Assembly (NCBI RefSeq): GCF_900111745.1
Contig: NZ_FOIJ01000001.1
Span: forward strand, 248,001 to 312,000
Length of the DNA stretch: 64,000 bases
Source: Stigmatella erecta
GTDB taxonomy: Bacteria; Myxococcota; Myxococcia; Myxococcales; Myxococcaceae
Direction of reading: 5' to 3'
This document shows, piece by piece, positions 25,497-34,458 of this stretch; within the stretch, counting starts at the first letter, position 1, and each line of letters opens with the position of its first letter. The notes below the pieces were generated by a model. It was not told the origin of the DNA, ran no database searches, and saw only the letters and a program-made list of their open reading frames with translations. A program made the position numbers and the translations under genes.

Positions 25497-26507
25497 ATGC
25501 CCGAAACGTCCGAGACGCAGGAAGAACTCATCCTGGGCTTCCTGCTCGAAGGGGGCGAGGACTTCACCTCCGGGGAGGCGCTCTCCAGCAAGCTGGGGCT
25601 GTCGCGCACCGCCGTGTGGAAGCACGTGGAGGGGCTGCGCGGCAAGGGCTACCGCATCGAGGCCGTGCCCGCGCGCGGCTACCGGCTGGTGGAGGTGCCC
25701 GACCGGCTGACGCCGCTGGAGCTCAACCCGCTGCTCACCACGCGGGAGCTGGGCCGCACCCTGCATTGCCACGCCACGCTGGCCTCCACGAACGAGCTGG
25801 CGTTCCGGCTCGCCCACGAGGGCGCGGAGCATGGCGAGGTGGTGGTGGCCGAGCAGCAGACGGCCGGCAAGGGGCGGCGGGGCCGGGCGTGGGTGTCTCC
25901 GCCGGGGCTCAACCTCTACTTCTCGGCCATTTTGCGGCCGGAGCTGCCCCCGCAGCACGCCCCGGAGCTGACGCTGGTGGCGGCGGTGGCGCTGGCGGAG
26001 GCGCTGCGCGAGGCCGGGGCCGAGGCCGCCATCAAGTGGCCCAATGACGTGCAGATCGACGGGCGCAAGGTGGCGGGCATCCTCACGGAGCTGTCCGCCG
26101 AGCCCGAGCGGGTGCACTTCGTGGTGCTGGGCATCGGCGTGAACCTCAACGCCCGGCGGGAGCACTTCCCCGAGGAGCTCCAGGAGACGGCCACCTCGCT
26201 GGCGCTGGAGCTCGGCCAGCCGGTCCCCCGGGCCGCCTTCGCCGCGGCGCTGTGGCTGCGGCTGGAGGAGTGGCTGGCCCGGCACCAGGAGACGGGCTTC
26301 GGCCCCGTGCGTCAGCGCTGGAAGGAGCTGTCCTGCACGCTGGGGCAGGACGTGCTGGTGCGCACCGCCCGCCTGGAGTTCCAGGGCAAGGCGGAGGACG
26401 TGGATGAGTCGGGGGCCCTGCTGGTGCGGACCTCCGGCGGCACGCTCGAGCGGGTGCTCGCGGGGGACGTGGAGCAGCTGCGGCCCCGGCGCAAGGGCGG
26501 CGCCTGA
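25497..26507 (+). CDS. birA: Biotin-protein ligase with N-terminal HTH
   Basis: A 336-residue BirA-type protein that joins biotin to acetyl-CoA carboxylase and may repress biotin genes. Residues about 5-65 are a winged helix (SSKLGLSRTAVWKHVEGL). The ligase domain shows STNELAFRL, the ATP/biotin loop GKGRRGRAWVSP and KWPNDV. The C-terminal SH3-like domain carries LSCTLGQDVLVR. ATG 25497 is preferred over an upstream start because it begins right before the HTH. The HTH suggests it also regulates, but no biotin operon lies in the window. Confidence 0.94.
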   Translation: MPETSETQEELILGFLLEGGEDFTSGEALSSKLGLSRTAVWKHVEGLRGKGYRIEAVPARGYRLVEVPDRLTPLELNPLLTTRELGRTLHCHATLASTNELAFRLAHEGAEHGEVVVAEQQTAGKGRRGRAWVSPPGLNLYFSAILRPELPPQHAPELTLVAAVALAEALREAGAEAAIKWPNDVQIDGRKVAGILTELSAEPERVHFVVLGIGVNLNARREHFPEELQETATSLALELGQPVPRAAFAAALWLRLEEWLARHQETGFGPVRQRWKELSCTLGQDVLVRTARLEFQGKAEDVDESGALLVRTSGGTLERVLAGDVEQLRPRRKGGA

Positions 26508-26549
26508 AGCCGCCCCCGCGGGCGGCCTTCGCGCTAGAGTGGCGGCGTG

Positions 26550-27320
26550 ATGCTGCTCGCCATCGACGTCGGGAACACGAACACCGTCCTGGGCGTGTTC
26601 GAGGGGCGCAAGCTCCTGGCGCACTGGTCCCTGGAGACCCGTGCCCGCCGCTCCGCCGATGAGTCCGGCACCCTCGTGCGCCAGCTGTTCGCCTGGAGCG
26701 GCATCGACGCCAGCCAGGTGTCGGCGGTGATCATCTCCAGCGTGGTGCCGCCGCTCCAGTCCACCCTGCAGAAGATGAGCGAGGCCTACTTCAAGACGGC
26801 CCCGGTGTTCGTCGGGCCGGGCGTGAAGACGGGCATGCCCATCCTCTACGACAACCCGCGCCAGGTGGGCGCCGACCGCATCGTCAACGCGGTGGCGGCC
26901 TTCGAGAAGCACCACGCGGGGCTCATCGTCGTGGACTTCGGCACGGCGACCACCTTCGACGCGGTGTCGCCCAAGGGCGAGTACCTGGGCGGCGCCATCG
27001 GCCCCGGCATCGGCATCTCCATGGAGGCGCTCTTCCGGAATGCCTCCAAGCTGCCCCGGGTGGAGTTCTCCCGGCCCCCCCATGTGGTGGGCCGCAACAC
27101 GGTGCACGCCATGCAGTCCGGCCTCGTCTACGGCTTCGTGAGCATGGCGGACGGCATGTGCGAGCGCATGCGGGAGGAGCTGGGCTTCCCCGCGAAGATC
27201 ATCGCCACCGGGGAGATGGCCCCCCTGGTGGCGGGCGAGTCGAAGGTCATCCAGGACGTGGACGAGCTCCTCATGCTCGAGGGGCTGCGCATCATTTACG
27301 GAAGGAACTACGCGACATGA
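26550..27320 (+). CDS. coaX: Type III pantothenate kinase
   Basis: This 256-residue enzyme phosphorylates pantothenate, the first step of coenzyme A synthesis. Type III (CoaX) motifs are complete: LLAIDVGNTNTVLGVF at the start, VGADRIVNAVAAFEKH, the VVDFGTATTFDAVS strand and YLGGAIGPGI. GTG at 26547 directly before the ATG is the alternative start. The unknown gene downstream overlaps its stop by 4 bp, and a type I pantothenate kinase follows that gene, so the step is encoded twice by unrelated proteins. Confidence 0.95.
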   Translation: MLLAIDVGNTNTVLGVFEGRKLLAHWSLETRARRSADESGTLVRQLFAWSGIDASQVSAVIISSVVPPLQSTLQKMSEAYFKTAPVFVGPGVKTGMPILYDNPRQVGADRIVNAVAAFEKHHAGLIVVDFGTATTFDAVSPKGEYLGGAIGPGIGISMEALFRNASKLPRVEFSRPPHVVGRNTVHAMQSGLVYGFVSMADGMCERMREELGFPAKIIATGEMAPLVAGESKVIQDVDELLMLEGLRIIYGRNYAT

Positions 27321-28453
27321 CCACTGCTGCCCCTGTTCCCCCGGCCCCGCCGGGCTGTCCCTTCAACGCGGAGTTCCTTCCGCCCAACATGCGCAAGCAC
27401 GTGGATCCGGCCGCGCCGGTGCCCCTGCGGATGATGGCGGCCAAGGGGCTGGTGCCGCTCAACCCCTCGGACATGCTGGGCGTGCTGTACATGCTCACGT
27501 ACGACACGGAGCAGGCGGTGCGCGAGACGGCGCCCAAGACGGCCGCCGGGCTGCCGGACCGCATCCTCGGCTCCGGGCTCCGGGACGAGGGCGTGCAGGC
27601 GCCGGTACTGGGCTGGTTCCTGGGGCTGCTGCGCGGCAAGGACGTCTACGCGGAGATGCTGGTGCTCAACCCCACCACGCCCGACGAGGCGGTGGCCGAT
27701 GTGGCGCGGGATTGCAGCGCGAAGGTGGCGGAGATCATCGGCCAGAACCAGCTGCGGCTCCTGCGCCACGAGGACATCCTGCGCAACCTGTGCGTCAATG
27801 GCCAGGCGGGCCCGGCGCTCATCGACTCGGTGTGTGACTTCGCGGTCCGCAGCGGGATGCACCTGTCCGACGTGCCGCAGATGCAGGCGGCCCGGGTGCG
27901 CCTCTTTGGCCCGCAGGCGGTGGCGGCCCCTCCGGATCCGGGCCCCACGGCCGAAGAGGTGATACAGGAGTTCAAGGAGGAAGAGGCCAAGGCGGAGGCC
28001 GAGACGCCGATGGAGGAGGGCAAGCGCATGACCCTCACCCAGCGCATCATGAAGATGAGCATCTCGGAGAAGATCAAGCTGGCGACGCTGGGCAACAAGG
28101 AAGCCCGCTCGGCGCTGATCCGGGACTCGAACAAGCTGGTGTGCACGGCGGTCATCCGCAGCCCCCGCATCACCGACGGCGAGGTGCTCCTGTCGGCCGG
28201 GAACAAGGCCGCGAACGACGAGGTGCTGCGCGCCATCTATGGCAACCGGGAGTGGACGAAGAACCTGAAGATCAAGCTGGCCCTGGTGAAGAACCCCAAG
28301 GTGCCGCTCACGGTGGTGATGAAGTTCCTCAACTCGCTGCGCGACAACGAGCTGAAGGACTTGTCGCGCGACCGCAACGTCCCCCAGGGCGTGCAGAGCT
28401 TCGCCAAGAAGCTGCTGGAGAAGAAGACGGCACCCAAGAAGGAGGGGGGCTGA
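27317..28453 (+). CDS. Helical-repeat protein of unknown function
   Basis: A 378-residue cytoplasmic protein without signal or membrane segments. Residues 35-200 are amphipathic helices ([16 protein letters not shown], then [19 protein letters not shown]). A glutamate/lysine-rich hinge lies near 215-235. Residues 240-365 contain another helical repeat block ([17 protein letters not shown], then [18 protein letters not shown]). The pattern resembles leucine-rich-variant or HEAT-like repeats, which bind proteins, but no family is recognised. It sits between coaX (4-bp overlap) and coaA (4-bp gap), an unusual place for a non-enzyme. Confidence 0.78.
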   Translation: MTTAAPVPPAPPGCPFNAEFLPPNMRKHVDPAAPVPLRMMAAKGLVPLNPSDMLGVLYMLTYDTEQAVRETAPKTAAGLPDRILGSGLRDEGVQAPVLGWFLGLLRGKDVYAEMLVLNPTTPDEAVADVARDCSAKVAEIIGQNQLRLLRHEDILRNLCVNGQAGPALIDSVCDFAVRSGMHLSDVPQMQAARVRLFGPQAVAAPPDPGPTAEEVIQEFKEEEAKAEAETPMEEGKRMTLTQRIMKMSISEKIKLATLGNKEARSALIRDSNKLVCTAVIRSPRITDGEVLLSAGNKAANDEVLRAIYGNREWTKNLKIKLALVKNPKVPLTVVMKFLNSLRDNELKDLSRDRNVPQGVQSFAKKLLEKKTAPKKEGG

Positions 28454-28457
28454 GCGG

Positions 28458-29408
28458 ATGTTCACCTCGAGTTCCAGCCCGTCCCTGTTCGTCGACTTTG
28501 GACGGGAGGAGTGGCGGGCCCTGCGCGCCGCCACGCCGCTGCCGCTCTCGGAGGCGGAGATCGAGGGGCTGCGGGGCCTGGGCGAGCAGCTCGATCTCAA
28601 CGAGGTCGTCGATGTGTACCTGCCGCTCTCGCGCCTGCTCAACCTCTACGTCGCCGGGACGCAGAACCTGTGGGCCGCGCAGCAGTCCTTCCTGGGCGGG
28701 TTCGCCCAGAAGGTCCCCTTCGTCATCGGCATCGCGGGCAGCGTGGCGGTGGGCAAGAGCACCACGGCGCGCATCCTCCAGGCGCTGCTGGCGCGCTGGC
28801 CGGACCACCCGCGCGTCGAGCTGGTCACCACCGACGGGTTCCTGTTTCCCAACAGCGTGCTGACCAAGCGCGGCCTGATGAAGCGCAAGGGGTTCCCCGA
28901 GAGCTACGACCGGCGCGCCCTGGTGCGCTTCCTGGCCGAGCTGAAGTCCGGGCGCTCCGAGGTCACCACCTCCATCTACTCGCACCACATCTACGACATC
29001 GTTCCGGACGAGGTGAAGACGATCCGCCAGCCGGACATCCTCATCCTGGAGGGGCTCAACGTGCTGCAGACGGGGCCCACGGACGCGGATGCCATGCCGC
29101 GCATCTTCCTGTCCGACTTCTTCGACTTCTCCATCTACGTGGACGCCAGCGAGCAGGACATCCGCCGCTGGTACGTCAACCGCTTCCTGCGGCTGTGGGA
29201 CACGGCCTTCCACGACGAGAAGTCCTTCTTCCGCTCGTTCACGAAGCTCACGCGGGAGGAGGCCATCGCCCGGGCCGAGACGCTGTGGGAGGAGATCAAC
29301 GGGCCGAACCTGGCGCAGAACATCGCGCCCACCCGTTCCCGGGCACGCCTCATCCTGGCCAAGGGGCCCGACCACAAGGTGAGCCGCATCCGGATGCGGA
29401 AGCTCTGA
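28458..29408 (+). CDS. coaA: Type I pantothenate kinase
   Basis: A 316-residue P-loop pantothenate kinase. Motifs are Walker [15 protein letters not shown] near residue 95-108, [32 protein letters not shown] and [10 protein letters not shown]. The C-terminal [13 protein letters not shown] and [17 protein letters not shown] also fit CoaA. The family is feedback-inhibited by CoA, unlike CoaX. It converges on frzS with 30 bp between the stops. That gap is rich in G and C with GGCCGCGGCC-like symmetry, but no T tract for an intrinsic terminator was found. Confidence 0.95.
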   Translation: MFTSSSSPSLFVDFGREEWRALRAATPLPLSEAEIEGLRGLGEQLDLNEVVDVYLPLSRLLNLYVAGTQNLWAAQQSFLGGFAQKVPFVIGIAGSVAVGKSTTARILQALLARWPDHPRVELVTTDGFLFPNSVLTKRGLMKRKGFPESYDRRALVRFLAELKSGRSEVTTSIYSHHIYDIVPDEVKTIRQPDILILEGLNVLQTGPTDADAMPRIFLSDFFDFSIYVDASEQDIRRWYVNRFLRLWDTAFHDEKSFFRSFTKLTREEAIARAETLWEEINGPNLAQNIAPTRSRARLILAKGPDHKVSRIRMRKL

Positions 29409-29438
29409 AGGACGCGGCCCGCGGGGGGCAGCGCCGGC

Positions 29439-31235
29439 TCAGGCCGCGGCCTCGTCCACGTCCAGCGAGGAGGCGGGCTCCTCCAGGAGCTGCTGCGCGA
29501 TGCCCAGCGCCTTCTTGGCGCGCTCCCGCAGCTTCTCGTCGTTCTTGATGCGCGAGTAGAGCTTCGTGACGCGCTCCTCGCTGCGCGCCGCGGCCTCCTC
29601 CAGCTCGGTGATGCGCTTGCGCAGGCCCTCGGCCTCGTCGGCCGCCTGGGCCGCCTGGCTGGAGAGCTCCGCCTGGGCCTGCTCGAGCTGGGCGCGCACC
29701 TCGTTCGTCTCCTGCTGGACGGCCTCCAGCTGGCCACGCAGCGCGTCGGCCTCGCCCTGGGCGGCCTGGTGCGCGGCTTCGAGCTGATCGGCCCGGCCGC
29801 GCAGCTCCTCCAGCTCCGCCTGGGCGGCGCTCTGCTGCTCCTGGTGCGCGTCCACCTCGGCCTGCAGGGCGGAGAGCTTCGAGGTGGCGCCGCGCGCCTC
29901 GTCCTTGGCGGTGAGCAGCTGCTGGTCGGCCTTCTTGCGGTCGGCGGTGAGCTGGTCGGCCTTGGTGGTCAGCGTCTTGATCTGCGCGTCCCGGCGCGCC
30001 AGCTCCGCGGCGGAGTCGGTGGACTGCCGCTCCAGCTCCAGCTGCTTGTCCTGCAGCTCGACGAAGTCGTGCTCCTTCTGGGACAGCTCGGCCTTGAGGC
30101 GGGAGATTTCCCGGTCCTTCTCCTGCTCGCGGAGGTTCAGCTCGCTCTTGAGCCGGAGGATCTCCTTGTCCTTCTTGTTGACCGCATCGCGCAGCGCGAA
30201 GGTGTCCTTGTCGTTCTTGCCGGCCGAGGCCCGGGCCGTCTCCAGCTCCGTCGACTGTGTCTCCAGCTGGGACTCCAGCTCCTGCACCCGGCCCTCCGCC
30301 GAGGAGGCCTGGGACTGGGCATCGGAGAGGGCGCTCTGGAGCTCCGCGACGCGGGCGCGCAGGGAGCGCAGCTCGGCGGCGTCCGCCGCGGACGTCACGG
30401 GGGCGGCGGGGGCCGAGACGCGGGCCGGGGGCGGCGCCACGGGGGTGGCGGCGCGGGGGAGCGGGGCTGGGGGAAGGGACCGGGGCGCGGGCCGCTCGGG
30501 CTCGGGCTCCACGGGAGCGAGGAAGCCGATCTGGGTCTTCTCGTCCTGTTCCTCGTCGCCCAGGGAGTCGAGGGCGGACTCGGTGTCCATGCCGAGGCTG
30601 TCCAGGGACGAGAGATCCTCCTCGCCCTCGGTGTCCACGGGCGCCACGACGGGCTCCTCGGAGGCGGAGAGGCCCCCATCGGACATGTCGTTGAACGCCT
30701 CATCGAGCATGTCCAGGTCCTCGCCGGAGGAGCTGGAGGACTCCTCGACGGCGATCTCCTCGGCGCCCTCCTCGCTGACGATGGGCTCGTCCTCGGACAT
30801 GGGCTCATCGGCCAGGCCATCGAGCGTGAGGCCCTCGTTCTCCACCACCTCGCCCATCACCGTGTCCGGGAAGCCGATGAGCGCGCCCACGCGCTCCACG
30901 AGCAGCTCCGTGTCCACGGGCTTGGCCACGTACTCGTCCGCGTGGGCCTTGAGCTTGCGGTGGGCGGCGAAGCCGTCCGGGTTGCCGATGATGACGATGG
31001 GGACGTTCTTGAGGTCGTCGTCCTTCTTCAGCTTGCCGCAGATGAGGTAGCCGTTCTGTCCGCCGGACAGATCCACCGCCAGCACCACCAGGTCCGGGCG
31101 GTCCCGGCGGATCTGCTCCACGCTGCTCTTGCCGTCGCCCGTCTCGTCCACCCCAAAGCCCCGGGAGTCCAGCGCCTCGCGCAAGGCCGCGGAAAGGGTG
31201 GTGTCACTTTCGACAATCAGGATTCTCTTGGACAT
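29439..31235 (-). CDS. frzS: FrzS, pseudo-receiver/coiled-coil motility protein
   Basis: A 598-residue protein matching Myxococcus xanthus FrzS, which shuttles between cell poles and governs type IV pilus (S) motility. Residues 1-125 are a receiver-like domain. A linker (about 125-280) is acidic, then proline-rich. A long coiled coil (about 290-560) is followed by a short helical tail. In beta strand 3 the sequence is LVVLAVDLSGG, with A53 where the phospho-Asp is expected and D55 two residues later, as known for this atypical receiver. Gene order toward frzZ agrees with what I recall of M. xanthus. ATG is at 31235. Confidence 0.92.
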   Translation of the reverse strand: MSKRILIVESDTTLSAALREALDSRGFGVDETGDGKSSVEQIRRDRPDLVVLAVDLSGGQNGYLICGKLKKDDDLKNVPIVIIGNPDGFAAHRKLKAHADEYVAKPVDTELLVERVGALIGFPDTVMGEVVENEGLTLDGLADEPMSEDEPIVSEEGAEEIAVEESSSSSGEDLDMLDEAFNDMSDGGLSASEEPVVAPVDTEGEEDLSSLDSLGMDTESALDSLGDEEQDEKTQIGFLAPVEPEPERPAPRSLPPAPLPRAATPVAPPPARVSAPAAPVTSAADAAELRSLRARVAELQSALSDAQSQASSAEGRVQELESQLETQSTELETARASAGKNDKDTFALRDAVNKKDKEILRLKSELNLREQEKDREISRLKAELSQKEHDFVELQDKQLELERQSTDSAAELARRDAQIKTLTTKADQLTADRKKADQQLLTAKDEARGATSKLSALQAEVDAHQEQQSAAQAELEELRGRADQLEAAHQAAQGEADALRGQLEAVQQETNEVRAQLEQAQAELSSQAAQAADEAEGLRKRITELEEAAARSEERVTKLYSRIKNDEKLRERAKKALGIAQQLLEEPASSLDVDEAAA

Positions 31236-31432
31236 GGACGGACGGCCCGACCTGGAAGCGGCGCACGCGGAAGGCCTCGCACAGGCGATGGCGGGCGACG
31301 GGAAAAATCTTCAGCGAGGCTATCGGCCAGCGTGGGGACCGTCAATGATCGGGCCCGGCGTCCGGGCGCCTCCGCAACAGGCCTGTGACAAGCCGTCGCC
31401 TGAAGGGCAGCCAGACACCCGCGCCCGGGGGG

Positions 31433-32263
31433 CTACGGCACGTGGGAGGCGGGGAGGATGGGCAGCGACGGCGGCGTCTGGGGGTGCGGCAGGTTGCCCA
31501 GGCGCAGCTCCTTCTCCAGCAGCATCTTGCGGATGTCCGCCTCGTCCAGATCGGACACCAGCTCGTAGACGATCTCGCCCTCGCGCCACACGGCCACGTT
31601 GTAGCCGTTGCTCGAGTCCACCTGCACGGAGGGCAGCGCCTGGGCATCCAGGTCCTGCCGCGCATCGTCGAAGACGAAGACGCCGATGCGGCGGCCCTCT
31701 TCGCCCTCCTTGACGGGCTGCGTCTCGTAGCTGATGTAGGCGGCCGGCCGGTCCTTGATGTTGGAGATGCGCGCGCCGGACAGGCTCACGTTGCGCAGGC
31801 GGGGCACGGGGACCGGGTGATCCAGCTTCCCGTCGAACCAGGCCTCCACGTGCTCGGGGGCCACGTTGGCGATCTCGAAGGGAAGCTGCTTGGAGTGGCG
31901 CCGGACCGCCTCTTCCACGAACCGCTGGCGCTCCTCGGGGCGGGTCGTCACCCAGGCGCCGCCCACCGCCGCCACCACCAGCGCCGCTGCTCCCATGCGC
32001 AGCCACTGGACCTGCTGGGCGCGGCGGTGCTCCTGTTTCATTCCCAGCTGAATTCCAGCGCGGAGCGACGCGGGGGCCCGGCGCGACTGAACCGAGAGGT
32101 TCGCCGCGCGCCGGAGGGCCTGCCGGATGGCCGTCTCCTCCTCGACCCGCCCGGTACAGGCCTCGCACTCGGCGAGGTGGGTCTCGACTTCAATCCGCTC
32201 CTCGGGCTGAAACTCGCCGTCGAGGTACGGGTAGAGCAACCGATCGAGTTCCTGGCAGGTCAT
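31433..32263 (-). CDS. Zinc-motif anti-sigma factor
   Basis: A 276-residue single-pass membrane protein. The N-terminus carries the zinc anti-sigma motif: C3, H29, C33 and C36 (HLAECEAC). A membrane helix lies at about residues 87-107. The outer part, about 160 residues, is beta-rich with a conserved YNVAVWREGEIVYELVSDL. It lies 71 bp after the rpoE1-like sigma gene, on the same strand, and would keep that factor at the membrane. The gene between rpoE1 and frzS in M. xanthus occupies the same place. Confidence 0.85.
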   Translation of the reverse strand: MTCQELDRLLYPYLDGEFQPEERIEVETHLAECEACTGRVEEETAIRQALRRAANLSVQSRRAPASLRAGIQLGMKQEHRRAQQVQWLRMGAAALVVAAVGGAWVTTRPEERQRFVEEAVRRHSKQLPFEIANVAPEHVEAWFDGKLDHPVPVPRLRNVSLSGARISNIKDRPAAYISYETQPVKEGEEGRRIGVFVFDDARQDLDAQALPSVQVDSSNGYNVAVWREGEIVYELVSDLDEADIRKMLLEKELRLGNLPHPQTPPSLPILPASHVP

Positions 32264-32334
32264 GAGCGCTCTGGGAGAGGGCCACCGGGTGACGGGCCCT
32301 GGGCAAAAATGCCTTTGGGCCCGTCAACCTCCTA

Positions 32335-32976
32335 CTACCCCGTCTTCTTCCTGTGACGGTACTCTTCGAGGTCCGCGGGGGCTTTCACGGGCTCTCCGTC
32401 ATGACGGAACACCCCCTGGCCCTCGGCGTACTCGCGCAGCGTCTTCTGCAAGAGCTTGCGGCCCCGGAACAGGCGGCTCATCACCGTGCCCACGGGGCAC
32501 TCAAGGATCTCGGCGATCTCCTTGTAGGAGAACTCCTGCAAGTCCGCGAGGATGACCACCAGCCGGAAGTCGATGGGCAGCGAGTCGATGGCCCGGAGCA
32601 CATCATCCGACAGCAGCCGGTCGAAGAAGTATTGCTCGGGGTTGGCGGCGAAGTCCGTCGCGTCCCGGCTGACGAAGCGCTCGTGGACTGCCTCGCGCTC
32701 CACCCCTTCCACCACCGTGCGCTCCTTCACCTTGCGCCGGTAGCGGTTGATGAAGGTGTTGGTGAGGATCTTGAAGAGCCAGGCCTTGATGTTGGTGCCA
32801 CGCTCGAACTTGTCGAAAAAGCGGTAGGCCCGCATGCAGGTGTCCTGCACCAGGTCTTCCGCGTCGCGCTCGTTCTTGGTCAGCCGCAGGGCGGCCGAGT
32901 AGAGCGGGTCGAGGTGGGCCAGGGCCAGCTCTTCGAATTCCTGTTTCGTCCGATTCGGTTGCCTGAAGTCCAACAT
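32335..32976 (-). CDS. rpoE1: ECF sigma factor, RpoE1-like
   Basis: A 213-residue ECF sigma factor with region 2 ([22 protein letters not shown], split here as the [14 protein letters not shown] part) and region 4 helix-turn-helix ([21 protein letters not shown]). An extra 30 residues sit at the N-terminus, and a short C-terminal tail follows region 4. In M. xanthus an ECF gene, rpoE1, lies between aldA and frzS and affects motility behaviour; this gene holds the same place. AGGAAGG precedes the ATG. The promoter-like element and palindrome upstream (33013-33067) suggest controlled or autoregulated expression. Confidence 0.85.
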   Translation of the reverse strand: MLDFRQPNRTKQEFEELALAHLDPLYSAALRLTKNERDAEDLVQDTCMRAYRFFDKFERGTNIKAWLFKILTNTFINRYRRKVKERTVVEGVEREAVHERFVSRDATDFAANPEQYFFDRLLSDDVLRAIDSLPIDFRLVVILADLQEFSYKEIAEILECPVGTVMSRLFRGRKLLQKTLREYAEGQGVFRHDGEPVKAPADLEEYRHRKKTG

Positions 32977-33012
32977 GTCCCGCCTTCCTAAAGGCCCGAG
33001 ATTACAGGCGAA

Positions 33013-33067
33013 AGTGTTGTTATCTGTTGATTAATGTATGCACGGGAACAGATTGGTCAACAACACT
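33013..33067. repeat. Interrupted palindrome upstream of rpoE1-like gene
   Basis: The left arm AGTGTTGTTATCTGTT (33013-33028) is matched by AACAGAT (33047-33053) and AACAACACT (33059-33067), so 16 bases pair with only a 5-base bulge (33054-33058). The 18-base centre is AT-rich. The arms bracket the candidate promoter, so this could be an operator or, in RNA, a leader hairpin. Confidence 0.55.
33033..33060 (-). promoter_or_regulatory. Sigma-70-like promoter for rpoE1-like gene
   Basis: On the minus strand, TTGACC (33060-33055) and TACATT (33038-33033) are separated by 16 bases. Transcription would start near 33026, about 50 bases before the ATG at 32976. The -35 overlaps one palindrome arm and the start site overlaps the other. 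The region is much richer in A and T than its surroundings. Confidence 0.45.
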
Positions 33068-33198
33068 GTGCCACTTCGCGCCGTACGCACGGTTGCTCTT
33101 AAGGACGACGGACACTTCGCGGCATTGTTTATTCCATGGCGGCCCCAAAGGCGGGCAGGAGGGCAGGCAACCGGCCTTCGGGGGTAAGACAAGGTGTG

Positions 33199-34332
33199 CT
33201 ACCGGGCGGATTTACCGCCGAGCGCGTCGTGGATGGGCACGTAGTCGTAGCCGAGATCCTTGGCGACGGCCTCGTACGTCACCTTGCCGTCGTAGGTGTT
33301 CAGGGCGCGCGCCAGGGCGCGGTCCGACTTGATGGCCTCCACGAGCCCCATCTCGGCGATCTTCCGGGCGTAGGGGCGGGTGGTGTTCGTCAGCGCATAG
33401 GTGGACGTCTGGGGCACCGCGCCGGGCATGTTGGCCACGCAGTAGTGGACGACGCCGTGCACCGTGTAGGTGGGGTTGTCGTGGGTGGTGGGGCGGCACG
33501 TCTCGATGCAGCCGCCCTGGTCCACGGCCACGTCCACCACGACGGAGCCGGGCTCCATCTCCTTGAGCAGCGCCTCGGGGACGAGCTTGGGGGCCTTGCC
33601 GCCGGGGATGAGCACCGCGCCGATGACGAGGTCCGCCTCGCGCACGGCGCGGGCGATGGTCTCGCTGTCCGAGTTCAGGGTGGCCACGCGGCCCAGGAAC
33701 ACGTCATCCAGGTAGGTGAGCCGGTCCAGGTTCACATCCAGCAGCGTCACCTCGGCGCCCATGCCCACGGCGACCTTGGCCGCGCAGGTGCCCACCACGC
33801 CGCCGCCGATGACGGCCACGCGGCCCCGGCGCACGCCGGGCACGCCGCTCAGGAGGATGCCCTTGCCGCCGTGTGCCTTCTCCAGACAGGTGGCGCCCAC
33901 CTGGATGGCCATCTTCCCGGCCACCTCGCTCATGGGCTTGAGCAGCGGCAGGCTGCCATCGTCCATCTGCAGCGTCTCGTAGGCCACCGCCGACGCCTTC
34001 TTCTTCACCAGCGTGCGGGTCAGCTCCGGGTCCACGCCGGCCAGGTGGAAATAGGTGTAGATGATCTGCCCGTTCTGGATGCGCTCGTACTCGGGCGCGA
34101 TGGGCTCCTTCACCTTGACGATCATCTCCGCGCGCGACCACACCTCGTCCGCGCTCTTGACGATCTGCGCGCCGACGCGCTGATACTCGGAGTCCGGGAT
34201 GCCGGAGCCCGCCCCCGCGTTCGTCTCGATCAGCACCGTGTGGCCCGCGGCCGTCAGGGCGCGCGCTCCCGCGGGAACCATGCCGACACGGTACTCACGG
34301 GTTTTGATCTCTTTGGGAACTCCGACGATCAC
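33199..34332 (-). CDS. aldA: Alanine dehydrogenase
   Basis: This 377-residue enzyme interconverts alanine and pyruvate plus ammonia with NAD. It shows [15 protein letters not shown] at the start, lysine in IVKVKEPI, the [10 protein letters not shown] region, the dinucleotide fold [28 protein letters not shown] and [19 protein letters not shown] at 34332 was chosen because GGAGG stands seven bases upstream and the family N-terminus begins there. The M. xanthus aldA, needed for normal development, lies near rpoE1 as here. It is divergent to a radical SAM gene. Confidence 0.95.
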   Translation of the reverse strand: MIVGVPKEIKTREYRVGMVPAGARALTAAGHTVLIETNAGAGSGIPDSEYQRVGAQIVKSADEVWSRAEMIVKVKEPIAPEYERIQNGQIIYTYFHLAGVDPELTRTLVKKKASAVAYETLQMDDGSLPLLKPMSEVAGKMAIQVGATCLEKAHGGKGILLSGVPGVRRGRVAVIGGGVVGTCAAKVAVGMGAEVTLLDVNLDRLTYLDDVFLGRVATLNSDSETIARAVREADLVIGAVLIPGGKAPKLVPEALLKEMEPGSVVVDVAVDQGGCIETCRPTTHDNPTYTVHGVVHYCVANMPGAVPQTSTYALTNTTRPYARKIAEMGLVEAIKSDRALARALNTYDGKVTYEAVAKDLGYDYVPIHDALGGKSAR

Positions 34333-34458
34333 GACGTGCCTCCAGGGCAAGACAAGCGGGGCGGACCATACCAGTGGACTTTCGGGAATCAAGGCACCCC
34401 GCGGGGCCCCGCCGCGTGCCCCAAGCGTGGCGCGGCGCGGCGTGATAGGGAGAAGGAT

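Noticed and set aside
29400-29440. Possible bidirectional terminator between coaA and frzS (GGCCGCGGCC symmetry)
   Set aside because: The symmetry is short and imperfect, there is no T run, and this base composition makes such matches common.
33000-33130. Sigma-54-like element (minus-strand TGGCAC-N5-TGTT) upstream of the rpoE1-like gene
   Set aside because: The -24 GG is present, but the -12 GC is missing. The TTGACC/TACATT pair fits better.
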